A DNA stretch of 64,000 bases from Lepisosteus oculatus (GCF_040954835.1 NC_090723.1:72001-136000), one strand, 5' to 3'; positions 22,516 through 32,040 are shown, numbered from the stretch's first letter. The notes: generated by a model not told the origin, from the letters alone. Program-made: numbers and translations.

Positions 22516-24145
22516 CTTGAGAACATGAGCAGAGCATGCAAACTCCACACAGACAGCACTCCAGGAAACCAGACACATGAGAACATGTGCAGAGCATGTG
22601 CGCCGTCTCTCAGCCTTTCACCTCCACATGCAGATCAGGACGCGACCGGAGACCGGAGACTCCTCACTCCTGCAGGAGGAGGCGCCGACGGACTCGCTCA
22701 GCCCAGCGCTTACATTTCCCCACCAGCTGCGTGTTTCCCTGACAGTCCTGTCCTACAGCCTGCGACTCACCGCTTCTTCCTTATCTTCTGCGAAATGTCC
22801 ACAAAATACTCCAGCCAGCGCCTTTTAGACTAAAGTTTCGGCTTTGCCAGCTGTTTCCCTCCCGGAGTTCAGATCGCAACAACTTCTGCAGCACCGTTTC
22901 CCCGGCAACCACGTTTTATTTAACAAAGTAAAATAAACACAGGAGAAAAGTTTGCAAACATGCAGGCAGGATGAGCGCTGCAGACACATGCTGCTGCCCG
23001 GGTCCGTCTTGTGAAATAAACAGAAAGAAAAATACACACTCGAGTACACATAACACAATCAGGGGTACACAATACTCCTGCTCTTTACTCAAACAGGTTC
23101 AACAGGTCAATAAAGAGCAGGTCGGCACAGCTGTCATGATGTCTCATTTACAAAGAGTCTGAAGATTTGCTCGTCTCTTCCCAGAGCAGTTTCACTCCGG
23201 AGAGCAAGAAACAGCTCCTGCCATAGAAATCCGCGACACGACAAATACGCTGAAATTGTATAATTAATTCTGATGCTCAATCAAATCTGCGGAACGCGTG
23301 GGCAGCGCACGTGTTCTGTAGGCTCTATAGAGCACTAGGGAGACTACATTTCCCACAAGCCCTGTGGGCGACTTCCTTATGACGTAATCGATTCGCGTCT
23401 TTTTTCTTTTTAATTATAACAACAATACATGCCATAAAAACAAGAATACATATAACAGAGTATAGTCAGGGGTACATACAATAATACATGTACATTTTAT
23501 GCAAAAAGATTAAACAAGTAATCTTGTTTAATAGTAAACAAAAGCAGATAAGGTCCGTACATGTTTCAAATTGTCTGTACAGACGCATTTACATCCGTTT
23601 TAAAGTGTTCAAACATGGGTCTCCTCTCACAGCATTTCGTTAATTATTATATCGTGGAAGTATAATATTTTTTAAAATACAAATGATATTTTCATATGGG
23701 TTTAAATGTAGCATTATTTTACTTCTTTAAAAGTAATGTCAATATTAGTTTCCTTCTTTACTTTAGCTTTCAGAGTTGCTGTCAGAAAAGTCACAGTTAC
23801 CATGTTTTGATTTTCAATCTCAGCACAACGAGGATCTGTAAGGAGGCGCTTTAAGATTCGCCGCCTAGACTCGTGTATCTCTGTCGCCGCCCAGTGGACA
23901 TTTCTCAGAAGTGCAGTTCTTTTTTAACTCATGTAGCAATAAAAATAGATACGACACAAAACAAGAGTATATATAGCAAATCAATAATGTCATCAGGGGT
24001 ACATAGTATAATATATTTACACTTCTGAAAAAAAAAATATCTGCACAACAAGTCTTCGACAGCGCTTTGAGACTCACCGCCATAGAGTCGTGTATCTCTG
24101 TCGCCGCCCAGTGGACATTTCTCGGAAGTGTCACCGCCCGCCGTA
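22516..24145. repeat. Composite module M5
   Basis: It begins like M2 (minisatellite, GC blocks). After 23,025 it continues with L1 3' ends, an ACTACATTTCCCA block (23,343) and two TCTCTGTCGCCGCCCAGTGG blocks (about 23,878 and 24,097). The stretch 23,025-24,030 resembles 2,135-3,150 more than the corresponding place in copy 1, so the two 14-kb copies differ here by a module exchange. Confidence 0.7.
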
Positions 24146-24420
24146 ATTAGGTAAAGTCCCGGAATTGAAATTGTGATTGGACGAAAGCCGTATCTGCCCC
24201 GCCTCCTGCCGAAATCTCGGTGCTGATTGGTTCTGAGCCGAGTCACTCAACTTGAGGGCGGTATTTCCGTGGAAGAACACGGAAGGCCGTGGTGATTGGC
24301 TAAGAACGGTGTCACTCACCCAAACGGTGTCAATCCCGCCTATTCCAGCCAACGGCGCTGATTGGACAAGCCCTGCGCCGCTCATTTACGTCACTTAACG
24401 GAGACGTATCCGGATCTGAT
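24128..24420. promoter_or_regulatory. CCAAT-rich promoter-like region
   Basis: Four inverted CCAAT boxes (GATTGG at 24,175, 24,225, 24,294 and 24,360) lie 50-69 bp apart. GC boxes (CCCGCCTCC, CCCGCCT) and a CRE-like TTACGTCA (about 24,386-24,393) accompany them. Such arrays are bound by NF-Y and are typical of TATA-less housekeeping and cell-cycle promoters. The block is CpG-rich against an AT-rich surround and precedes a short ORF at 24,480. Confidence 0.55.
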
Positions 24421-24479
24421 GCGTGATTAGCGCGACAGCCGGTCCGTCGCCCGAGGTCGGTGTGGAGCCACGGCTCAGG

Positions 24480-24614
24480 ATGCTGTGGTTCCGCTCTCTG
24501 CTCGTTAAGCACTGCGGACTCCTGGAAAACCGTATTGCAGGGCAGAGAGTTATTGAAATCCAGACGTCGCTGGAGAGTTTGTTTACTGGCGAGTCACCTC
24601 ACGTTCCTGATTAA
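24480..24614 (+). CDS. Small ORF downstream of CCAAT-rich block (44 aa, unrecognised)
   Basis: ATG at 24,480 opens a 44-codon frame that begins MLWFRSLLVKHCGLLENRIA and ends GESPHVPD. The first 14 residues are hydrophobic and basic without acidic residues, as in mitochondrial presequences, though such short matches are common by chance. An in-frame ATG at 24,423 would extend it to 63 codons. It sits 60-120 bp past the CCAAT/CRE cluster, so it could be a first exon. I find no match from memory, no clear donor, and no copy in the other modules. It may be a chance frame. Confidence 0.25.
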   Translation: MLWFRSLLVKHCGLLENRIAGQRVIEIQTSLESLFTGESPHVPD

Positions 24615-24774
24615 TTCGACATTATTGTGTTTTCTCTGCTTTAACAAATAGTAAAAATGCTATTCAATGCACCCAAGAGTACATCACAGATCACCGGGGT
24701 ACATTATACAAGCAAATAAAGATAAGGTCTACTTATCTTTAAGGTCCGGTTTCCTGGGATACTTACTTACCCCC

Positions 24775-26865
24775 TGGAGATCAGATCGCAACAACTTTTA
24801 CAGCTCCGTTGTCACGGCAACCACGTTTTATTGACAAAGTAAAAAAAACACAGGAGAAAAGTTTGCAAACAAGACGGGAGCTAAGAAACACGAGGACAGT
24901 GGGTTTGCTTTATGTGCCGGGTCGATAAACCAGCGCTGCAGACACGTGAAATACAAGAAAACATACACACAAGGGAACACATAAGAGAGACATAGAAATA
25001 CAAGACACGATCAATACGCTGAAATTGTATTAATATAATCAATTCTAATGTTCAATCAAATCAGCGAAACACATTTTTTTAAAGATTTTTTTATTAAACT
25101 TGTAAATAATTTACAAATACAAATACAATTAGAGGATCAAAATTGATTAATAAATTGACTATAAATAAATGCTCTTTTTCCAAAATTTCTACTAAACAGT
25201 ACAATAAAATGTCAAAATCCTTCAATCTAAAAAACACCTTTAACTCCCTGAAAACAAAACTCTGTAAATCCGTCCAAAACAACTTCACAAACCTACACAT
25301 AACAAATAAATGCACCAAAGATTCCTTTTCCGCCCGACAAAAAACACACACATCATCCTGCTCATGCTTAAATTTAAAAAGTACTAATTTCACTGGATAA
25401 AACTTATGAATGATTTTAAACAATATCTCTTTAACTTTATTTGTAATACAAAATCTATCAGGAATTGTCCAAACTAACTTCCAGTTTATATTTTCAAACA
25501 TTGCATTCCAAAAAGACAAACAAGAAGGGATAAGATGGGGTTTACAAAGATTTCTAATAGGAGTATTGTTACACTTCTTATCCTTTATTTCCACGCCATC
25601 CAAGAATAAATCAGTTGTAGGACCCAGAAGGAGGTCAGTCCTATTAACACTTTGATTTGCTTTTCATAAGCCCACTACACCTTCCGGAATGGCATCAAAA
25701 ACTATTGCATATTCCTTAGGAGTAACAGGGAACTGAAATCTCTCCAGGAATTCAGGATAAGTAAGCAATCTACCATCTTCATTCAACAGTTGAGCCACTA
25801 AATAAATTTTGTTATTAAACCAACTATGTAAAAATAAACTTTTATTTTTAAACTTAATGTCTTTATTATTCCAAATATAATATGTGTGTGGTGAGAAGTT
25901 GTGTTTGTATAATAAAGTCCAGTATAATAGAACTTGCTTATGAAAATTAGATAACTTAATTGGGATTTTCTTTATCTCAAAGTTACATTTTAACAAAAAG
26001 TCAAGATTCCCAACATTCTGAAAAATTATGTTTGGAATAAAATTCCAAATACTATTTTTATTATTAATACATTTCCTAATCCAATTTATTTTGAAAGTTA
26101 TATTTGACATAAAAGTCTATAACATTCAAGCCACCTTGGTTTTTTGGTTTACTCAGAAGGTGTTTCCTAATATAATGAGGTTTATTCTTCCAAATAAAGT
26201 TGTATAAGTTTGTCAAACTCATCAATAAGATGCGAAGTCACATTCAGTGAAAGCGAGGCGTACACAAAGCGAGATATACCCTCTGCTTTCGACAGTAGAA
26301 CCCGACCTGCCAGTGATAGGTCCCTCATTAACCAAGACTGAAATCTTTTTTAGATTTATCTAAAATAGGCGTAAAATTCAGTTTACATCTTTCATCTTGG
26401 TCTTTACAGACTATAATACCAACGTCTTTTGTATTCTTTATGAGACCAAAAACTACAAGAAAACGTAACGTAGCAATCATATTGTCAGGGTACATGCAAT
26501 AATACATGTACATTTTATGGAAAAAAAGATTCAACAAGGTAAATGCAGATAAGGCCCGTCCATGCTTTAACGTTCTTACAACACAGAAACAGACATTTCA
26601 GAAAGACATTCTGAAATAAAACATCTGTTTTTAACTGTCCAAACATGGTCTCCTCTTACTCCATTCCGTTAATAATTACGTTGCGCAAGTATAATAATTT
26701 TAAAAAATACAAACGATATTTTCATCTTCCTTTCAATGGGATTAAAATGTAACAAATGTATTTCTTTCCGATTTCAAGTCTTTCCGATAGCGCTTTGAGA
26801 CTCAGCTCCGTGTATCTCTGTCGCCACCCAGTGGACATTTCTCGGAAGTGTCACCGCCCGCCGGA
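24775..26865. repeat. Composite module M6, interrupted by an L1 insertion
   Basis: Homologous to 9,381-10,215 of M3, beginning with the AACAACTTTTACAG/CGGCAACCACG block. The promoter-like block is interrupted at 25,076 by an L1 fragment, and homology resumes near 26,430. The module closes with TCTCTGTCGCCACCCAGTGG and GTCACCGCCCGCCGG ahead of the second 50-bp minisatellite. Confidence 0.75.
25076..26430 (-). mobile_element. L1-type LINE, 5'-truncated insertion
   Basis: Read on the minus strand, the end of the RT domain comes first (IVCKDQDERCKLNFTPILDK, then RDLSLAGRVLLSKAEGISRF). The FNNKIYLVAQL/PKEYAIVFDAI region follows (frame 26,110-25,664), then the zinc-binding tail CVFCRAEKESLVHLFVMC (frame 25,603-25,094), and a short 3' UTR ending in an A-rich tail at 25,076. 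Two long frames survive, so it is younger than the L1 pieces at 11 and 28 kb. It is absent from copy 1, and about 90 bp of the module were lost at the site. Confidence 0.9.
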
Positions 26866-26964
26866 ATTCGGAAAAGTCCCGGGACTGAAGCTGTGTGACT
26901 GGACAAGAGCCTGTCTCCCGCCTCCTGCTGAAATCTCAGCGCCGATTGGACAAAAGCTGCTCAC

Positions 26965-27560
26965 AGTCCGGATCCAGTGGAAGGCCGATCCACTCCGGGT
27001 TTTCCGTAGCCGGCAGTCCGGATCCAGTGGAAGGCCGATCCACTCCGGGTTTTCCGTAGCCGGCAGTCCGGATCCAGTGGAAGGCTGATCCACTCCGGGT
27101 TTTCCGTAGCCGGCAGTCCGGATCCAGTGGAAGGCCGATCCACTCCGGGTTTTCCGTAGCCGGAAGTCCGGATCCAGTGGAAGGCTGATCCACTCCGGGT
27201 TTTCCGTAGCCGGAAGTCCGGGTCCGGTGGAAAGGCCGATCCACTCCGGGTTTTCCGTAGCCGGAAGTCCGGATCCAGTGGAAGGCTGATCCACTCCGGG
27301 TTTTCCGTAGCCGGAAGTCCGGGTCCGGTGGAAAGGCCGATCCACTCCGGGTTTTCCGTAGCCGGAAGTCCGGATCCAGTGGAAGGCTGATCCACTCCGG
27401 GTTTTCCGTAGCCGGAAGTCCGGGTCCGGTGGAAAGGCCGATCCACTCCGGGTTTTCCGTAGCCGGAAGTCCGGGTCCGATGGAAAGGCCGATCCACTCC
27501 GGGTTTTCCGTAGCCGGAAGTCCGGGTCGGGTGGAAGGCTGAACCACTCCGGGTTTTCTC
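26965..27560. repeat. 50-bp minisatellite, array 2 (12 units, partly dimeric)
   Basis: This is the same unit as array 1, twelve times (GATCCACTCC-type marks from 26,987 to 27,541). Between about 27,160 and 27,470 two unit types alternate: a 50-bp form with GGATCCAGTGGAAGGCTGAT and a 51-bp form with GGGTCCGGTGGAAAGGCC. This makes a 101-bp higher-order repeat three times over. Array 1 has no such alternation, so the arrays evolved apart after the 14-kb duplication. Confidence 0.96.
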
Positions 27561-27599
27561 CCGCCGACACTCTATACTCTTCTCCAAAAGCTTAAGTAG

Positions 27600-27790
27600 A
27601 AATTATGAAAAAAAAATGAAAACGTTTTATGAAAAGATCACGGCGCTGGGGTCAATGGGGGATGCCGGCTCTACGCGGAAGCAGCTGGAAGTCAGAACAA
27701 CGCGTCCCTTTTTGAATTGTTTTTTTACATTTTTTAAAGTAAGCATTAACAAGAACAAAGAATACAATACAAATACAAGTACCGGTCTTT
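27600..27790. other. Spacer after minisatellite 2
   Basis: AT-rich sequence between the minisatellite and the L1 fragment. It does not match the corresponding stretch of copy 1 (10,890-11,080). Homology resumes at TGGGCGAGATTTCACACGG (27,791 against 11,082). I see no feature in it. Confidence 0.4.
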
Positions 27791-27899
27791 GGGCGAGATT
27801 TCACACGGATAATCAAACAAGAACGAGTTTGCCCTGGAATCCATTCCACTGCCCAACCTGAAAGTCAGAGCATGAGAACGGACGGATTGTAAGGCGATT

Positions 27900-29235
27900 G
27901 TGGTGTTGCTCGACCACATCAAGTAGGCGAGAAGTACAATCTGCTACTACGACATACGGTCTAATTATTCAATTTTCGATTATTTCTCATCTTTAGGCTA
28001 TTTCTACATCTAATAACGAGCAAGTATAATGATTAAGCCAATGATACATTCTATTTTAGATTCGGTTCAGCAGTATTGAGCAGTAAAATAACATCAATTA
28101 ATCTACAGGAAATGTCAGAAATAGAAGCCTTCTTTACACCATTTTGCCGATCTGTTCAGAGTGTTTTAACAACAGAACAAAACAAAAACAAACGTAAGGT
28201 TTCTGGGCTGCTTTGAGAAAGACAATGATCATCTATATTACTTTTAAATCTATGCACACTATTTATCTTTACCGGGTCGATTCAATGTACAATTTTGTAA
28301 TGACGCCTTAACCTTATTATTCATACAAAATCATGTTTGATTCCACTCACTTTCCCCAAAGAGGTGCTCCAAAATAGTTTGACAAGATATTGTGAGATTG
28401 CAAGAGGGATCTGAAGTATTTATTAGTACAAGTATAACTAAATTGTTTTCCTTGTAGTCTAATAAAGGTTGTAAATTCTTCCATAGTTTCTGATGGGCTA
28501 CTTTTAGTTTCTTAAAAGCATCAATACCTCTCTAGGAGTAGCTCTGGTTACGACGGATTGTTATCAGACTTATCACAAACATTATATCTATTCATAAAAT
28601 CTGCTTGATTCTACATTTCATCATCCACACCAGTTAATTTGTTGACCATGCTTATACTATTTTAAACCCAGTTTTCAAAGCACGGGTTTATTTATAAAAG
28701 TTACTGTATTTCTCTTTCATTCTAAATGGTCTCTCTATGGGGGGGGTATGTTTATCCATAAGAGACCACGTGAGGAGAACTTCTTCATGGAAGCTGTTAA
28801 GTTTCAGGAGAAGTTTCCCTGCATCCAAATTGCATTCAAGTAAAAACTCTTTACCCTGTACTTCCTGAAAGATTAAATTAGGAGAAATATATACCACCTA
28901 CTTTTCTTAATTTTGTAAATAATTCTGCATCAGTTTTATCTTTAAGATAGTATTAGATGCTCTACAACTTGAAGCATTTAGGCCTCCTTCTGCCTGTATT
29001 CGACAAATAACAACCATGAATAAAGTTGTTTTTTATTGTACTATGGTAGAGAATTTAAAAATCACATCTCTTTTTTTGGATTTTTGAAAATCTTAAGATA
29101 TTCCAAGATAAACCAAGATATTTAATCAAATCTTTTATAGGGATATTACTTATGGAAGAGACACTTTCCACCAGCCATCAGTTCACTTTTTTAATATATA
29201 AAGGAAGACCAGATACAGAGGAAAAGACTTATAAA
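27900..29235 (-). mobile_element. L1-type LINE fragment, degenerate (copy 2)
   Basis: Paralogue of 11,190-12,490 through the 14-kb duplication. A 69-codon minus frame (28,897-28,688) includes FLLECNLDAGKLLLKLNSFH, close to the L1 consensus. Substitutions and small indels separate the two copies far more than in the first 8.9 kb of the duplication. Confidence 0.75.
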
Positions 29236-29334
29236 AGCACGGACCACAGAACACAGTTTGAGAGCCACTGCTAGTCTAGCTAGTCAGTGTAGCTAGTCAG
29301 TCTAGCTCCTGTGTATCCTCAAGTTAACACTCCA

Positions 29335-30690
29335 TAATCAATCAAGGCTTATTTATCAATGCACAACAATACAGCATGCAACGGTAGTTGTTGGCAGTGA
29401 AATGCTTTTCCCACAAACTTGCCAAGGAGAGGAAGACGGAAGTTGACAGAATTAAGGTTACAGAGAAGAATACAATAAATTACAATTGACAAGATTTACA
29501 CAATAAATAACGCAAAGAGATATGGTAGGAATAGGAGTTATTTAGCACTGTCATTTATATCCTGAGAATGTGAAGTATCAGGAAAGATGTGGGTGCACCT
29601 TATCAGTTTAAAGTGGAGTGACTGTCAGTGGTCGTTTGTGTAATTGCTAGTGGCTGCTGTGATTGGCTGTTCAGCAGTCTTATTGCCTGAGGAAAAAAGC
29701 TGTTTTGAAATCTGTTGGTCTTTGTATGCTGCGGTATCATTTTCCAGACGGTAGTAAAGAAAACAGATTGTGGTTTGGGCGCCTGGGGTCCTTGAGAATA
29801 AACCTGGCCTTCTTGAGGCATCTAACAGAATAGATTGCCTCGATGTCCAGTAGCACGCAGCCAGTGATGAGCTGTGCTGATTTCACCACCCCCTGCAGTA
29901 CTTTGCGCTCTAAGGCAGAGCAGCTCCCATACCAGGCAGTAATACAGTCAGTTAGGATGCTTTCAGTGGTGCACCTATAGAAGTTGGTCAGGATATGTGA
30001 CAGCATGCCGAACTTCTTACGTCTGTGAAAAAAGAATAGGGATTTCCGTGCTGTCTTGGCTATGTGGTTGGTGTGGTGGGACCAGGTTAGGTCTTCTTTG
30101 ATGTTAACACCTTGGAACTTAAAACTGCTGACTCTCTCCACTGCAGACCCGCTGATGTAAATGGGTGTGTGTTCTGCTCTCTGATGTGTTCTGTAGTCCA
30201 CGATCAACTCCTTAGTCTTATTGGTTTTCAGAAAGAGGTTGTTGTCCTGGCACCATGCAGCCTGGGCAACCTCCCCCTGTACGCTGTCTCGTCACCATTC
30301 GTGATCAAGCCAATGACCGTTGTGTCGTTGGCAAACTTAATGATGGAGTTTGTTTTGCTTTTGACCGCACAATCGTGGGTGAATAAGGAGTAGAGGAGAG
30401 CGCTGAGCACACAGCCTTGGGGGGCGCCGATGTTCAGAGTCAGGGTGTAGAATGAATTGGTGCCTGCCCTTACCACCTGCGGACGTCGCGTCAGAAAATC
30501 CAGGATCCAGTTGCAGAGAAGGGAGCTTATGTCCTGGAGCTTGGTGAAGAGCCTTGAGAGTACAATGGTGTTGAACAACAAACAGCATTCTCATAAACGT
30601 TCTTTTCTTATGTAGGTGTGAGAGGGTAATGTGTCCTCAGTTGGTCTGTTCTGTCGGTATGCAAATTGCAGTGGGTTCAAGGTGTAAGAC
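29335..30690 (-). mobile_element. CR1/Rex-like LINE, 3' half
   Basis: Reading the minus strand, SSLLCNWILDFLTRRPQVVR and GAPQGCVLSALLYSLFTHDC are followed by IIKFANDTTVIGLI, where FANDT stands in place of the usual FADDT catalytic motif. Then come MIVDYRTHQRAEHTPIYISG, FKFQGVNIKEDLTWSHHTNH, FYRCTTESILTDCITAWYGS and LFSLLPSGKR. This is the polymerase palm to C-terminus of an abundant fish LINE. The changed Asp and broken frames make it inactive. The 3' UTR runs to about 29,335. Confidence 0.88.
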
Positions 30691-30738
30691 AGTTTTTGTA
30701 CTTGTTCATCATCTGTTGTGTCCCTCCCTCTCACTCAC

Positions 30739-30945
30739 CGGTGCCCAGGATGACCACAGTCCCCAGGCTGGCTCCCTTCTTCATGACAATGGTGGCAAGT
30801 ATCTTGCATCCCAGCAGGCTGTGCTGTATCTTGGCAGTCAGGGCTTTAAACCGCTGGTGGCTGAACATGGCCAGCTGGTCGTGGAGGGTGCTGCCACTGA
30901 GAGGGATCTGAGCCAGATGGCAAAAGGCGAGCGACTGGCAGCCTC
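30739..30945 (-). pseudogene. Orphan ADAR1-like deaminase-domain exon
   Basis: The minus-strand frame reads FCHLAQIPLSGSTLHDQLAM, FSHQRFKALTAKIQHSLLGC and KILATIVMKKGASLGTVVIL, then GTG. From memory it aligns closely with the start of the adenosine deaminase domain of vertebrate ADAR1 (LTGSTFHDQIAMLSH, LLGRKILAAIIMKK, VVVSLGTG). ADAR enzymes convert adenosine to inosine in double-stranded RNA. The exon ends where ADAR1 has an intron, with a GTGAGT donor at 30,738. Upstream the frame meets stops and no good acceptor is visible. The next ADAR exon, with the HAE zinc site, is not found below it, where the LINE sits. Likely a stranded gene fragment; part of a larger ADAR-like locus is possible. 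Confidence 0.7.
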
Positions 30946-30984
30946 CTGCTTCCCCTGCTTCTTACTACTGGGACTCAGTTAGAG

Positions 30985-31600
30985 TATATTGCAATTCCTT
31001 ATTTGGAAAATGGTTTAATTGGGGGAAAAATAGGACGATATGTAATAATATAACTAATAAGGTTAAGGAGGTTTCATGTAAAATAATCAATCATATTTAC
31101 CCAATAGAGACCCTTGTTGTGCAGTACTTTAAAGTTAATATAGATGATAGCTGTGTTTTATGTGAAAGTAGCCCTGAAACTATTTAACATTTATTTTGGT
31201 TATGTCCTTTGGTAAAAACCTTTTGGATTGATTTGAAAACTTTTATTTAAAAAGAGGAACCTATTGATATTAGTTTTAAATAAATATATGTTATGTTAAA
31301 TTTCAATCCCATTGGAAATTATACAAAAATATAGTTTGTAATTAACTTCATTATTATACTGGCATGTTATTCTATACACAAAGTGAAATGGAGTCCTACG
31401 TTTGAACAGTTTAAAATAGACGTAAAGGCCTATTTGCAGAGTATTTCAAAATGCAAAAATACGAAAGCAGGTGTGGACTTTGTCTTTGTTTAATCTGTTT
31501 TCATAATATGAATATTGTAATATGTACCCCTGATGATGTCTTTTGACATGTTATGTGTACTCTTGTTTGTCCCCTTCGAAAACAATATTAAAACATCGTT
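30985..31600 (+). mobile_element. L1-type LINE 3' end, plus strand
   Basis: Frames read VSCKIINHIYPIETLVVQYF and then KVNIDDSCVLCESSPETI, followed by HLFWLCPLVKTFWIDLKTFI. This is the L1 zinc-binding tail with its Cys and His positions. The 3' UTR follows with TATGTACCCCTGATGATGTC and ACTCTTGTTTGTCC near 31,520-31,570. This copy ties the recurring TACCCCTGA tails in the first 27 kb to the L1 family. Confidence 0.8.
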
Positions 31601-31945
31601 TGTAATAAATTTAATTATTATAATGGCACGTTATTACAGTATATACATAAAATGAAGTGGTCTGGGAAGAACCCTTTGTTTGAGCATTGTAAAATGGATG
31701 TAAGAGGGTATTTGCACAACATTTCAAAGTGCAAAAATATGAAAGCGGTGCGGACATTATTTTTATTTAATTTGTTTAATCTTTTTTCATAACTTGAATG
31801 TATCTTGTAATATGTACCCCTGACGATCTTTTTGTCTTGAACTGTTATATGTACTCTTGTTTGTATTGTCATTTTTGTTATTCTGTTATGCATAAATAAA
31901 TAAAAAATACTCTTGTTTGTATTGGATTTTGTTTTGTTGTTGTTA
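31601..31945 (+). mobile_element. Second L1-type 3' end, plus strand
   Basis: Repeats the final approximately 300 bp of the neighbouring L1 end, with ATGTACCCCTGACGATC and TGTACTCTTGTTTGTATTG near 31,815-31,870 and an A-rich tail. It ends roughly 100 bp before the mettl2a start codon, so it lies against the promoter. Confidence 0.75.
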
Positions 31946-31949
31946 TTGT

Positions 31950-32040
31950 TCAAATAAAAAAACGTGCCCCTGCAAAGTCCTTCATCTAGTGACGTGTTTC
32001 CGCGCCGCTGTCGCTTCCTAGTTCCGGAAGCCGGACCATC
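31950..32040 (+). promoter_or_regulatory. mettl2a core promoter
   Basis: A short CpG-containing stretch between the L1 tail and the start codon, with a CRE-half-like TGACGTG near 31,991 and an ETS/GABP-type TTCCGGAAG at 32,022-32,030. No TATA box is seen. The 5' UTR must be short if transcription starts here. Inferred from position and composition. Confidence 0.55.

Larger units (their letters stand above)
14086..29235. repeat. Tandem segmental duplication, copy 2
   Basis: This is the second head-to-tail copy. I noticed no difference from copy 1 over about the first 5 kb. Scattered substitutions appear from about 19,170 onward and become more frequent toward 23,025. Past that point the copy contains sequence resembling the 2.1-3.1 kb module (23,025-24,030), a CCAAT-rich promoter-like block, a private L1 insertion (25,076-26,430), the second 50-bp minisatellite and an L1 fragment. 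Homology to copy 1 ends near 29,235. Confidence 0.93.

Noticed and set aside
26851-27587. Minus-strand ORFs of 203-239 codons, the longest in the window
   Set aside because: Same minisatellite artefact in array 2.
30739-30945. A working ADAR gene
   Set aside because: Only one exon is visible; the zinc-binding HAE exon and the rest of the domain are not found in the window.
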